Assembly (NCBI GenBank): GCA_947462335.1
Contig: OX381714.1
Location: 33,628,025 to 33,692,024, forward strand
Reading direction: 5' to 3'
From: Harmothoe impar
Lineage: Eukaryota; Annelida; Polychaeta; Phyllodocida; Polynoidae
DNA: 64,000 bases
The number at the start of each line of letters is the position of its first letter. Position 1 is the first letter of the stretch. Below, piece after piece: positions 12,000-22,992 of this stretch. The translations under genes were made by a program, and so were the position numbers. Under the pieces are notes generated by a model. The model saw nothing but the letters and a program-made list of their open reading frames with translations, searched no databases and was not told the origin of the DNA.

Positions 12000-12913
12000 A
12001 CCAGTGATATGACTATCTTTCCCATAGGTGTGAAACACTACATGGCATAGTATGGGTATAGTATATAGGGAGAACTATGCAAAACTATTTAGTAAGCTAT
12101 ATCTAACCACGATTGCTTAATGGGACCAATATGTGTTTTACTTTGCCAAACCTGGCTTGCCCATATCTTGGTCCACTAGTAGGTCGTTATTGTCTAAGCC
12201 CAGATGGGCAAAGCCCACCATCTAATCTTTGTATGATATGTTGTAAATACTTTAAAACATACTAATCGTTGGTTGTTCTTAGAAATTTTAATTTAAAGTA
12301 CCATTTACATGGTTTTGTGTCAAAATTGGTTTCCCCCTGGGATGGAGATAAAATCTTCTTAGGATTTCAATAGGAGTAATTAAACCTGGGCTGAAGGGTG
12401 GGCCCCAGATGGGCTTAGAACTACATTGGAAATCCTTTAATTTGTGTTCATTTGCCAGTGATTTTTTAAAATTCCTGCATTGGGTTACCCACCAAGTAAA
12501 TAGTGGAAACCTCCATGTTTTGCCTCTTTTATTCAGCATATACCAGATATAGGTAGGAGGCTCATTCACATTACTATTGCTAATATCAGGCCTATGAATT
12601 AACATGAAGAGTTCGCTCCTGTAACTATTCTTTTGGCCTGCTTTCTGCTCTTTCAACCTATTTCCTGGTTTGATAGGAAGGTCATGTATCAAACAAAACA
12701 ACAGTATGACCATAGATGTACATCGTATGACCCGGCACAAGAGCCAATAATATAGATTAGTATGTTTCACATTTACATATACACACTTATCTGCTGTTTT
12801 AATGCATACTCTGTCCATCAGAGGGCGTGTCTGCTGCCTCGGGACTAGTTCTGCCGGCCCTACGGTGCTAACGCCTGGCTGGGAGGGAGATTGTCCGGGG
12901 AGATTGTACATAT
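12000..12913. other. Intergenic DNA up to the LTR element
   Basis: A 207-codon open frame on the minus strand (12,288-12,911) has no recognisable domain. A frame of that length is expected by chance occasionally in a window this size, so it is not called. Confidence 0.4.
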
Positions 12914-13207
12914 TGTAGTGGTGGCGGATTCTGGTGCGGATCTGGTGCGGATTCTGGTGCGGATTCTGATGCTGATCTGCCCACTAGGTGGCACCACCAG
13001 AGGACTGTCTATAAAAGGGCCTGCAGGAGCAAGATCCGCCAGTCTATGACTCCCAATGATGATGGACGGATGTGCATTGATGATAGATGATAGATGATAG
13101 ATGATTGATGATGAATGTACAAACCTGATTCTGTCAATAGAGAACTACCTTTGTTACAACAATGCTGTGTTTTGTCTTCTCTTCCTAGCATCCAATTCTC
13201 CATTACA
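12914..13207 (+). repeat. 5' LTR (294 bp)
   Basis: Begins tgtagtggtggcggattctg and ends tctccattaca. It holds a four-fold ggtgcggattct motif, a CTCF-like ccactaggtggcacc (12,981-12,995), a TATA box (tataaaag, 13,010-13,017) and a short gatgatagat microsatellite (13,077-13,110). The TATA box places the U3/R border near 13,040. Confidence 0.92.
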
Positions 13208-13208
13208 G

Positions 13209-13226
13209 TGGTGACAGCTTGGTTTC
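13209..13226 (+). other. Candidate primer-binding site
   Basis: tggtgacagcttggtttc begins one base after the LTR, and its initial TGG would pair with a tRNA CCA end. I cannot name the tRNA from memory. Confidence 0.5.
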
Positions 13227-13305
13227 AACAGACGAATTCACGCCAATGAGGGAAGAAGGAAGAGAAGCAACAGAGGAAGACTAGAAGCAGGGATTGTGGA
13301 CGTTG

Positions 13306-13436
13306 TGAGAACGATTCTGTGGCCCTTAGGACGACGATTCTGTGGCCCTAAAGATGAGAATTGTGTGGCCCTAAGGACAACGATTCTGTGGCGCTAAAGA
13401 TGACGACTTGTGGCCCTGACGATTCTGTGGCTTTTA
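13306..13436 (+). repeat. Degenerate ~23-25-bp minisatellite (gattctgtggcc)
   Basis: About six imperfect copies of acgattctgtggccctaagg. The same core reappears at 13,591-13,694 and 13,921-14,000. Confidence 0.75.
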
Positions 13437-13460
13437 TGATGCTGGTTGCTTAGCAACTTA

Positions 13461-13541
13461 GATCCGCCGATCCGCCGATCCCCCGATCCCCCGATCCGCC
13501 GATCCGCCGATCCGCCGATCCGCCGATCCGCCGATCCGCCA
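13461..13541 (+). repeat. 8-bp tandem array (gatccgcc)
   Basis: About ten copies of gatccgcc, two with a C variant. They are preceded by gctggttgcttagcaactta, which recurs before the 9-bp array at 13,799. Confidence 0.85.
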
Positions 13542-13590
13542 GCAGGAAGCTCAATCCGCTGGCAGGGAGCTGAAGCAGAGGACGTGACAG

Positions 13591-13694
13591 GAAGAACGAT
13601 TGTGTGGCTGTTGGAAGGACGATTGTGTGACTGTTGGAAGGACGATTGTGTGACTGTTGGAAGGACGATTGTGTGACTGTTTATAGGACGATCC
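13591..13694 (+). repeat. 23-bp tandem array (ggacgattgtgtgactg)
   Basis: Four near-identical 23-bp units with the core gacgattgtgtgactgttgg. Confidence 0.85.
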
Positions 13695-13798
13695 TACAGA
13701 GTTTTCAAGTTGAATCCGCCAGCAGGAATTTAAATCCGCCAGCAGGAGGCTGAATCCGCCAGCAGTAAACAAATGGAAGCTGGTTGCTTAGCAACTTA

Positions 13799-13863
13799 GA
13801 TCCGCCGATCCGCCAGATCCGCCAGATCCGCCAGATCCGCCAGATCCGCCAGATCCGCCAGCT
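13799..13863 (+). repeat. 9-bp tandem array (gatccgcca)
   Basis: About seven copies, clearly derived from the 8-bp array by one inserted base. It follows a duplicate of the gcttagcaacttagatccgc leader. Confidence 0.85.
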
Positions 13864-13920
13864 CCAGGAAGCAGTACCGAGAAGAAGGAAAAGGAAGAAG
13901 GGGGAAGGACGAGTTTTTTG

Positions 13921-14010
13921 CTGGGGAAGGACGATTCTGTGGCCGTTGGAAAGACGATTCTGTGGCCATTGGAAAGACGATTCTGTGGCCGGTGTGAAGA
14001 TGAATGTGTG
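13921..14010 (+). repeat. 23-bp tandem array (gattctgtggccgttgg)
   Basis: Three to four units with a core of gacgattctgtggccgttgg, a variant of the earlier 23-bp unit. Confidence 0.8.
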
Positions 14011-14040
14011 GTCGCTGTGCAGCCGATTCTGGGCTCTTGT

Positions 14041-14583
14041 AAAGACGTTTCCCTGGTCGATATGAAGACGTTTCCCTGGTCGATGTGTAGATGTTTCCCT
14101 GGTCGATGTAAATAGGTTTCCCTGGTAGATGTGATGACGTTTCCCTGGTCGATGTGAAGACGTTTCCCTGGTCGATGTGAAGACGGTTCCCTGGTCGATG
14201 TGATGACGTTTCCCTGGTCGATGTGATGACGTTTCCCTGGTCGATGTGAAGACGGTTCCCTGGTCGATGTGATGACGTTTCCCTGGTTGATGTAAAGACG
14301 TTTCCCTGGTAGATGTGAGGACGGTTCCCTGGTCGAAATGAACGTTTCCCTGGTCGATGTGAAGACGTTTTCCTGGTCGATGTGAAGACGTTTCTCTGGT
14401 CGATGTGAAGACGTTTCCCTGGTAGATGTGATGACGTTTCCCTGGTCGATGTGAAGACGTTTCCCTGGTCGATGTGAAGACGGTTCCCTGGTCGATGTGA
14501 TGACGTTTCCCTGGTCGATGTGATGACGTTTCCCTGGTCGATGTGAAGACGGTTCCCTGGTCGATGTGATGACGTTTCCCGAC
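14041..14583 (+). repeat. 23-bp minisatellite (gacgtttccctggtcgatgt)
   Basis: About 23 copies with few substitutions (tttccc/ggttcc, gaagac/gatgac, tcgatg/tagatg). It alternates with 25-bp blocks further right. The unit length is not a multiple of three and the unit has no stop in any minus-strand frame. That creates long overlapping minus-strand open frames which I regard as artefacts. Confidence 0.92.
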
Positions 14584-14917
14584 GTTGACCGAGACAGGGG
14601 TGCCGCACGCTGCCCGAGACGGGGTTGCCGCACGCTGACCGAGACGGGGTTGCCGCACGCTGACCGAGACGGGGTTGCCGCACGCTGACCGAGACGGGGT
14701 TGCCGCACGCTGACCGAGACGGGGTTGCCGCACGCTGACCGAGACGGGGGTGCCGCACGCTGACCGAGACGGGGTTGCCGCAAGCTGACCGAGACGGGGG
14801 TGCCGCAAGCTGACCGAGACTGGGGTGCGGCACGCTGACCGAGACGGGGGTGCCGCACGCTGCCCGAGATGGGGGTGCCGCAAGCTGACCGAGACGGGGG
14901 TGCCGCACGCTGCCTGT
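14583..14917 (+). repeat. 25-bp minisatellite (ctgaccgagacggggttgcc)
   Basis: About 13 near-identical 25-bp units, changing between ggggttgcc and gggggtgcc. CpG-rich compared with the window. Confidence 0.92.
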
Positions 14918-15637
14918 GAAGCCGATTCTGGGGCTCTTGTAAAGAAGTTTCCCTGGTTGATGTGAAGACGTTTCCCTGGTCGATGTGAAGACGTTTCCCT
15001 GGTAGATGTGAGGACGGATACCTGGTTGATATGAACGTTTCCCTGGTCGATGTGACGACGTTTCCCTGGTCGATGTGATGATATGAAGACAACCGCTGAC
15101 CGAGACGGGGTTGCCGTACGCTGCCGTTCCCCTGGTTGATGTGTAGACGTTTCGCTGGTCGATGTGTAGACGTTTCCCTGGTCGATGTGTAGACGTTTCC
15201 CTGGTCGATGTGTAGACGTTTCCCTGGTCGATGTGAAGACGTTTCCCCGGTAGATGTGAGGACGGATCCCTGGTCGATATGAACGTTTCCCTGGTCGATG
15301 TGACAACGTTTACCTGGTCGATGTGAAGACATGATATGAAGACAACCGCTGACTGAGACGGGGTTGCTGCATGCTGACCGAGACGGGGTTGCCGCACGCT
15401 GACCGAGACGGAGGTGCCGCACGCTGACCGAGACGGGCGTGCCGCACGCCGCCCGAGACGGGGGTGCCGCATGCTGCCTGTGAAGCCGATTCTGGGGCTC
15501 TTGTTAAGACGTTTCCCTGGTCGATATGAATGTTTCCCTGGTCGATGTGAAGACGTTTCCCTGGTCGATGTGATGATATGAAGACAACCGCTGACCAAGA
15601 CGGGGTTGCCGCACGCTGACTGTGAAGGGGGTGCTGC
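14918..15637 (+). repeat. Higher-order mix of 23-bp and 25-bp units
   Basis: Blocks of the 23-bp and 25-bp units alternate. Linkers recur: gccgattctggggctcttgt (about 14,921, 15,484, with a variant at 14,021) and gatatgaagacaaccgctga (about 15,082, 15,336, 15,576). This indicates duplication of composite segments and not only single-unit slippage. Confidence 0.88.
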
Positions 15638-17046
15638 ACGCTGATCAAGACGGGGGTGCTGCACGCTGATCTACACGCTGATCAAGAAGGGGATGCTGCA
15701 CGCTGGTCGACACGGGTATGCTACATTCTGAGTGACACAGGGATCTACATGGGGGTGCTGCAAGCTGATCTAGATGCTGATCAAGACGGGGGTGCTGCAT
15801 GCTGAGTCACACAAGTGTGCTGCATGCTAATTGACAAGGGGATCCACACGGGGGTGCTGCACGCTGATCTACACGCTGATCTACACGGGGGTGCTGCACG
15901 CTGATCGAGACGGGGTGCTGCACGCTGATCTACAGGGGGATTCACATGGGGGTGCTGCACGCTGTTCGAGACTGGGGTGCTGCATGCTGATCGAGACGGG
16001 GGTGCTGCACACTAATAGACACGGGGATCGACATGGGGCAGCTGCACGCTGATCAACATAGGGATCGACACGGGGGTGCTGCGCGATGATCTAGACGCTG
16101 ATCCACATGGGGGTGCTGTACGCTGATCGACACGGGGATCGACATGGGGGTGCTGCATGCTGATCTAGATGCTGATCGACATGGGGGTGCTGCATGCTGA
16201 TAGACATGGGGATCGACATGAGGATGCTGCAAGCTGATCTGGACGCTGATCTACATGGGGGTGCTGCACGCTGATCGACACCGGGATTGACATGGGGGGT
16301 GCTGCATGCTGATCGCCATGGGGGTGCTGCACGCTGTCGACATGAGGAACGACATGGGGATGCTGCAAGTGATCTGGACACTGATCTACATGGGGGTGCT
16401 GCACACTGATCGACATGGGGATCGACATGGTGGTGCTGCGCGATGATTTAGACGCTGATCTACATGGGGGTGCTGCACGCTGATCGACATGGGGATTGAC
16501 ACAGGGGTGCTGCACGCTGATCGACACCGGGATCGACATGGGGGTGCTGCACGCTGATCGACATGGCGGCGCTGCAAGCTGATCTAGATCCTGATCTACA
16601 TGGGGATGCTGCATGCTGATCGATACGGGATCGACATGGGGGAGCTGCACCCTGATTGACATGGGGGTGCTGCACGCTGATCGACAAGGGGTTCGACATG
16701 GGGGTGCTGCGCGATGATCTAGAAGCTGATCGACATAGGATGTGTGCACGCTGATCGACAAGGGGATCGACAAGGGGGTGTTGCACGCTGATTGACATGG
16801 TGGTGCTGCACGCTGATCGACATGGGGGTGCTGCACACTGATTGACATGGGGGTGCTGCAAGCTGATCGACATGGGGGTGCTGCAAGCTGATCGACATGG
16901 GGGTGCTGCACGCTGATCGACATGGGGGTGCTGCAAACTGATCGACATGGGGGTGCTGCAAGCTGATCGACATGGGGGTGCTGCAAGCTGATCGACATGG
17001 GGATCTGCACACGGGGTTGCTGCAAGCTGATCAACATAGGGGTGCT
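15638..17046 (+). repeat. 25-bp minisatellite (ctgatcgacatgggggtgct)
   Basis: About 50 copies, more diverged at the left (15.6-16.7 kb, with insertions such as gatcgacacggg) and more homogeneous at the right (16.75-17.0 kb). The unit is recognisably the same 25-mer as the 14.58-kb array (gctgaccgagacggggttgc compared with gctgatcgacatgggggtgc). Confidence 0.92.
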
Positions 17047-17048
17047 GC

Positions 17049-17288
17049 CAAGCGGAGGGAACCAGGCTGGCGTGTCCTGAGCGGAGCGGAGGGAACCAGT
17101 CTGGCGTGTCCTGAGCAGAGCGGAGGGAACCAGTCTGGCGTGTCCTGAGCCGAGCGGAGGGAACCAGTCTGGCGTGTCCTGAGCCGAGCGGAGGGAACCA
17201 GTCTGGCGTGTCCTGAGCCGAGCGGAGGGAACCAGTCTGGCGTGTCCTGAGCCGAGCGGAGGGAACCAGTCTGGCGTGTCCTGAGCCT
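17049..17288 (+). repeat. 34-bp minisatellite (gaaccagtctggcgtgtcct)
   Basis: About seven 34-bp units ending in gagccgagcggagg, with very few substitutions. Confidence 0.9.
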
Positions 17289-17339
17289 GATTTAGGATGA
17301 CATGGACTCTGACACTACGTAGTTCAGGTGGTCAAAGTC

Positions 17340-18335
17340 CTGAGCCGAGCGGAGGAAACCAGTACGAGAGTTTCCAGAGAGATATATGGGGTGATGGCCC
17401 AAAACGTGAGGCGATTCCACACGAGATAACCCATTGGCAGGCGGGCAATGTTTCAGAGATATTTTTATACAGTGTTTGATGAGGAAAGGAACCAGTCTGG
17501 CGTGTCCTGAGCCGAGCGGAGGGAACCAGTCTGGCGTGTCCTGAGCCGAGCAGAGGGAACCAGTCTGGCGGGTCCAGTCTGGCGTGTCCTGAGCGGAGCG
17601 GAGGGAACCAGTCTGGCATGTCCTGAGCAGAGTGGAGGGAACCAGCCTGGCGTGTCCTGAGCCGAGCGGAGGGAACCAGTTCGAGAGTTTCCAGGGAGAT
17701 ATATGGGGTGATGGCCCAAAACGTGAGGCGATTCCACACAAGATAACCCATTGGCCGGCGGGCAACGTTTCAGAGATATTTTTATACAGTGATTGATGGG
17801 GTGATGGCCCAAAACGTGAGGCGATTCCACACGAGATAACCCATTGGCCGGCGGGCAACGTTTCAGAGATATTTTTATACAGTGATTGATGGGGTGATGG
17901 CCCAAAACGTGAGGCGATTCCACACGAGATAACCCATTGGCCGGCGGGCAACGTTTCAGAGATATTTTTATACAGTGTTTGATGAGGAAAGGAACCAGTC
18001 TGGCGTGTCCTGAGCCGAGCGGAGGGAACCAGTCTGGCGTGTCCTGAGCCGAGCAGAGGGAACCAGTCTGGCGTGTCCTGAGCCAAGCGGAGGGAACCAG
18101 TCTGGCGGGTCCAGTCTGGCGTGTCCTGAACCGAGCGGAGGGAACCAGTCTGGCGTGTCCTGAGCAGAGTGGAGGGAACCAGCCTGGCGTGTCCTGAGCC
18201 GAGCAGAGGGAACCAGTTTGAGAGTTTCCAGAGAGATATATGGGGTGATGGCCCAAAACGTGAGGCGATTCCACACGAGATAACCCATTGGCCGGCGGGC
18301 AACGTTTCAGATTTTTATACAGTGATTGATAAGGA
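17340..18335 (+). repeat. Composite array: 93-bp modules among 34-bp units
   Basis: A 93-bp module starting ggggtgatggcccaaaacgt occurs at 17,388, 17,705, 17,798, 17,891 and 18,242. The middle three are head to tail. Blocks of the 34-bp unit lie between, and the 17.49-17.69 and 18.00-18.23 kb segments are near-duplicates, so a larger composite was duplicated. Confidence 0.88.
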
Positions 18336-18570
18336 GAGGAACCGAGTGGAGGGAACCAGCCTGGTGCGTCCTGAGCCGAGCGGAGGGAACCATTCTGGCG
18401 TGTCCTGAGCCGAGCGGAATGAACCAGCCCGGCCTGTCCGGAGCCTAGCAGAGGGAACCAGCCTGGAGTGTCCTGAGCCGAGCGGAGGGAAGCAGCCCGG
18501 CGCGTCCAGAATCGAGCGGAGGAACCAGCCTGGTGTGTCCTGAGCCGAGCGGAGGGAACCAGCCTGGCGT
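18336..18570 (+). repeat. Degenerate 34-bp minisatellite
   Basis: Six to seven diverged copies of the 34-bp unit (gaaccagcctggcgtgtcct variants), marking the old edge of the array. Confidence 0.8.
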
Positions 18571-18909
18571 GATGCCAGCCACCAGTTACAAAGGGGATGC
18601 TGCCCTCAGGGCGCGAAGAGGCACCCCATAGCTTTATCAAGCTCATCATGAGTTTTGATGTTCACAGTTACCACATGTTAAGTCTAGGTGCATTTTTATG
18701 CTCCCTAAGAGCAGAGGTCATTCAAGTTAAATTGTAAAATTGTTAAAGTTAATTCAACAACATCAAAGAGAGCTGCAACAACACCAAAGAGAACCAGAAA
18801 TGTTCACCGAGATCCACTACCCTTTGGGGAAAGATCGAAGATCCAGTACCCTTTGGGGGAAAGATCCGGTGGGCAAGGACATCAGAAGAAGACCCCTAAG
18901 TTTGGTTTG
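18571..18909 (+). other. Single-copy 3' internal segment of the LTR element
   Basis: About 340 bp of non-repetitive DNA between the arrays and the purine tract, with a local ccctttggggaaagatc duplication at about 18,821 and 18,850. No coding frame. It probably retains sequence needed for replication or packaging. Confidence 0.5.
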
Positions 18910-18921
18910 AGCAGGGGAGAG
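18910..18921 (+). other. Polypurine tract
   Basis: agcaggggagag directly precedes the TG of the 3' LTR, as expected for plus-strand priming. Confidence 0.75.
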
Positions 18922-19215
18922 TGTAGTCGTGGCGGATTCTGGTGCGGATCTGGTGCGGATTCTGGTGCGGATTCTGATGCTGATCTGCCCACTAGGTGGC
19001 ACCACCAGAGGACTGTCTATAAAAGGGCCTGCAGGAGCAAGATCCGCCAGTCTATGACTCCCAATGATGATGGACGGATGTGCATTGATGATAGATGATA
19101 GATGATAGATGATTGATGATGAATGTACAAACCTGATTCTGTCAATAGAGAACTACCTTTGTTACAACAATGCTGTGTTTTGTCTTCTCTTCCTAGCATC
19201 CAATTCTCCATTACA
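18922..19215 (+). repeat. 3' LTR (294 bp)
   Basis: Identical to the 5' LTR except at base 7 by my reading. It carries the same CTCF-like site (18,989-19,003) and TATA box (19,018-19,025). Confidence 0.92.
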
Positions 19216-19308
19216 ATATTACTACCCTGAGTGCCCAAGTTACCTCAGGACAAAACTCAGTCAAAGGTCATGATAAATAGGACGTCTTAAATGCCACCTT
19301 TTAAGGAA

Positions 19309-19520
19309 TGTAATCCTTTAATGGCCGCAATGTACTATATACTCTTTATTATGATGATGCATGCATATGCATACAGTCCTGATGAAGCTACTCGTCAGGG
19401 TATACGTATCAGGGCTGCATCCATGCATCATGCCCCTCATGCTGAACCCAGAGGTTTGATACACTCCAGAAGGAATCAGCTCTGGCGAGTAAAGCATTAT
19501 GCGGCCGTTAAATGGTTAAC
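19309..19520. mobile_element. MITE, palindrome-rich family (copy 2)
   Basis: Left end taatcctttaatggccgcaa and right end gcggccgttaaatggttaac are inverted repeats. The interior has gatgcatgcatatgcatac and cagggctgcatccatgcatc blocks. Same family as 7.1, 31.7 and 34.5 kb. Confidence 0.7.
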
Positions 19521-20635
19521 TGTCTTTGGAGATAGCTAGCCATGCAGACGGTCTGTCCCGGTATCGTATGTTTCTTGGAAGGGCACTACAAGTTAAGTGT
19601 AACGAGGCCTATGTTTCAGGATGCCTGCAGGCATTATGTGTCCCAATGATGCACCGATGCATCAACTCATTGGTGCATCAACTCCATGCATGTCGGCAGA
19701 TATCAACTGCGAAATAGTTGCCCCTCTATTAGCGTTTGGCTTTTTAATGAAACACAAGGATGGATGAAAAATACAAAAATTAAAAGAATCCAAAGGAGAA
19801 TAGCGAATTGAGGTACAAATCTGCACAAATTAGACACCCAGTAAAGAAATATATATAGACTCCAGGCTCTCCATGAATGTGGGACAGGTAATAAGAGGGG
19901 TGGGGTGTTCTTCCTCAGCGTTGATAACCATTCCAAGGGAGAGGGCGAGGGTCATCCTTTGATGTAACTTACGTCACCCTTAAAATGTATTTTATGTCTT
20001 GTATTTTATAGCGAAAAATATGATTATCTTTTACCATCGTTACTAAGGGTATGTTTTTATTCTCGTGAAAACGGTCCTATTTTATTGAAATAATTGACTC
20101 CCATGAAAAGAGCACCAAGATGATGTTCAAATATAGCTACTGTAGAAATGATAGGGAGTGCCCCCTCCAGGGCCCTCCAGGGCCCTCCAGTGTAATAAAC
20201 ACACATTTTAGCTCTCTGTTTTTGCTCCTGGACAACTCTTCTTAAGTGCCAGTACATGTCAGTTAGATGACGCAGCTGTTGGGACTGACACAATCTTGAC
20301 TTTATGTGACATAGTGTATAAAAGAGCCACTACTATACCGTATCCAACTGGTTGTTTTAGAATGACGTTATCTGAACTGATTTGGACCTTGAAGAGCGCG
20401 TTAAAGAGTCATTAAAATGTCACTGTCACGTGCTACTGAGGGAGGAGGGGAGGGGGGGGGGCAACCGATGAGGAAAGGGCGGGGCATAGGGGAGGGGAGG
20501 CAGATCCCCGGGGGCACTGACTCTTTGATGGTTGGTACCGAAATCAAAACAATAGTCTGCAAATTCCATTATATGACAGCCCTGTAATTCTCCCTTCATA
20601 TCAATGTAGAAATAGATCTATGAGCTAGGGAAAAA
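19521..20635. other. Intergenic DNA
   Basis: No gene supported. There is a short triple repeat of agggccctcc near 20,167-20,190 and G-rich stretches at 20,440-20,515. Confidence 0.4.
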
Positions 20636-20788
20636 GGGGTGATCCATAAAGTATATCACATCATAGGGGGCGGCGGTAGGGGTCTTGGTCGCCGATTATA
20701 GAGATATGGGGAAAAGCGTGACAAAGGGGTGGGGAGGGGGGGTCTTGAAAACGGCCGAAATTTGCGTGACATACTCATGAATGACCCT
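20636..20788. mobile_element. MITE with ggggtgatccataaagta TIRs
   Basis: Left end ggggtgatccataaagtata and right end gcgtgacatactcatgaatg (reverse complement agrees over about 20 bp) bound about 150 bp with a G-rich centre. Non-coding. Confidence 0.65.
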
Positions 20789-20799
20789 TACTGGTTAAT

Positions 20800-22990
20800 T
20801 GTGAATACAGGGTATGGGGAAAGACATTGCTATCAAACAATGACTCCCTATTCCAAAGAGCCATCCTTTAATGACCCTATCTACAAAGTGATTCCAGTTT
20901 TAGAGCATTAAGGTCATGTAAAAAATAGATGTACTTTTTACAGATTTACTCTGTAAAATTTAACGCTGATTCACTGTTATTTAGAATACAATAGAGCATC
21001 GTATATATCAAACATTTCACAGTGGATCCTTGTTAAGTGCTAACCTGGTTTGAATTACAACGATTCAACGTAAATTCATCTTCTAATGTCAAATCCCAGA
21101 GGGAGCCACATACAGTGGGTCCTGTTATAGAGGTGGCCTGGCTTGTAAGAAGGTTTTTCTGGAGAGTCTGAGCCCTTGAAGTGGCGTATACATGTTGAGA
21201 TAATGGTAATTTTCAATTAATCTAAATGCTTGACAATTTAACAAATCAATCTTGTGATAGGTTTGACAAAATACCATGATCACTTGATAATATCCAGAAG
21301 AAAGTAGCTGTTTGGATCTATACACCTATTTTGTGGTAACATACTATGCATATATCCCAACCTCTGGAAACTCTGCCTTGTATCAATCCTATAGAGCAAA
21401 ACCTTGTGTATAGGCCACAGCTAGTATGCAAGTCAGTGACAATTTAGGATCAGGACCATGTCAAAGTATGGCTTATCTGTTAGTTTTTAGATGTATACTA
21501 CAGTAACTAAAGCTTATAGAATATTCCCAAAGTTGATTCAACGTAAAATGAACAGTGATTCAGTAAAATTAACGGTGATTCTACGTCACGTAAACATTTT
21601 TTTTACAGTGTGCAGCGACATTCCCCCTTTTGGTTTCCTTATGGAGGAACCCAAAGCCACAGCCACAGCTCCCAGAGCATGTTTTGTAGTTTTTACACAA
21701 GCCAGGGTTGAGTATCCCCCTAGGAGGGAGGCACATAGCGGGAAGAGAGTGGATAGGAAGGCAGGTAATGAAGTAGTCACCTGCAGTCATTGAGAGAGAT
21801 AAGACCTAAAAAAAGGCCGAACCTGCGTTTTTTATGCAATTTTGAAGATATTTTTTTATACTTTTGCATTTTTTTGGTCAATTTTAGGTTTACAAAGAGG
21901 CTGGCTACTATGTTCATGTTTATTATATAATGTGAAATAGAAATGCAGCATGGTACATGGAAATCTATGCAATTCTGAAGAAAATCACATTTCGGGTCAA
22001 TTTTGGGGTATGTGGAGGGCCTGGCTAGAAAAATAAAATCCGACCTACCGACCCCATACTTTCTTCCCATGTTCCCTGAAACAAGCCTTTTTTTTTCTTA
22101 ATTTGGCCTAAGTAAAGCCGAAACGCAATTTGTTCTTGAGATGTTGGTTATTTTGTTATTTGTGTTTTAACGACGTGAATATCAATCAGCAAATCACTTT
22201 ATCTCTGCATCAAACTCTTTAAAATGTCAAAAACAAACTAAACAATACTGCAGTTGGTTGGCATTTTGTAAGCTTTGGTTGTGGACACTTGTAAAATGTA
22301 TTGTTAGATTTGGTTGTGATTTGCAGTCATTTTGTAACAGCTACTTGCAGACAAAACGCAATTTCTAGACATTTGAAGTAGAATTTTCTTCAAACAAGGG
22401 ATTTCAAAATCCCTTTGACAAGCTATAATACTCTACAACTGTCTTATATTAATGAATTAAATATTGAATCAAACAGATGTCCTTCATATAATATTATGTA
22501 CCATCAATTAGGATTAATTCTCTCGCACTGGCTCAAATGAAAGTCCTGAACATTTTTGTCCACAGTCTGTGGACATCATGTGGTAGTTTAATGGGGACAA
22601 ACTGTATTCTTCTGACACTTTGAAATGCCCTCCCCAAACTGACTTTGTTCACAGTACCTGCACGTCAGCGATCAGTCACGGTGATGGTCAACACGGGGCC
22701 AGCTTGGGCCTGCAGGAGTGGGTGTGCTCACTGGCCCCACCTGGTGTCAACTCTGGATACTACATAGCACAATACATGTACTAATTTAGGAGTTTATATT
22801 TGTTGATTTATCTTGTAAGTAGATAAAGTATATGCTATTTTACAACAGAACTAGCTTAACCATATTCTGCATAGATTCCAGAAGATTCTAGATTCAAGAA
22901 AGATTTATTGACTAATGTAAGGATACGCCGTTAACGATAGCCCTTACATGTATAGCAATGGACAGTTTCTTTTACCATATCCCCCGTATC
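20800..22990. other. AT-rich intergenic DNA
   Basis: No supported gene. There are short open frames on both strands near 21.5-21.8 kb that overlap each other and lack domains. Confidence 0.4.
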
Positions 22991-22992
22991 AG

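Larger units (their letters stand above)
12914..19215 (+). mobile_element. Non-autonomous LTR retrotransposon filled with tandem repeats
   Basis: Two direct 294-bp LTRs (12914-13207, 18922-19215), each TG...CA, enclose 5,714 bp. The 4-bp sequence ATAT lies immediately outside both LTRs (12910-12913, 19216-19219), a plausible target duplication. A candidate primer-binding site starts one base after the 5' LTR and a purine tract abuts the 3' LTR. The interior has no gag, protease, RT, RNase H or integrase. It consists of successive minisatellite arrays (8, 9, 23, 25, 34, 93-bp units) plus about 330 bp of single-copy sequence before the 3' LTR. I find one difference between the LTRs (seventh base, G/C), so insertion is recent and mobilisation must have been in trans. 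Families of this general type (TRIM/LARD) are known. An interior of almost pure tandem repeat is unusual. Confidence 0.9.

Noticed and set aside
12288..12911. 207-codon minus-strand open frame beside the LTR
   Set aside because: No domain or homologue recognised. About this length is expected once by chance in 64 kb, and its start abuts the insertion point.
12950..12985. Hammerhead ribozyme in the LTR (retrozyme idea)
   Set aside because: There is ctgatg but no ctgatga...gaaa core and no matching stems, so the element is not a retrozyme by sequence.
13705..15664. Three long minus-strand open frames (533-622 codons) as real proteins
   Set aside because: They lie wholly in 23/25-bp arrays and are open in all three frames at once because the unit has no stops and a length not divisible by three.
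16165..18649. Minus-strand frames of 290-394 codons as repeat proteins
   Set aside because: Same cause: 25-, 34- and 93-bp repeats. No start context, splice signal or domain.
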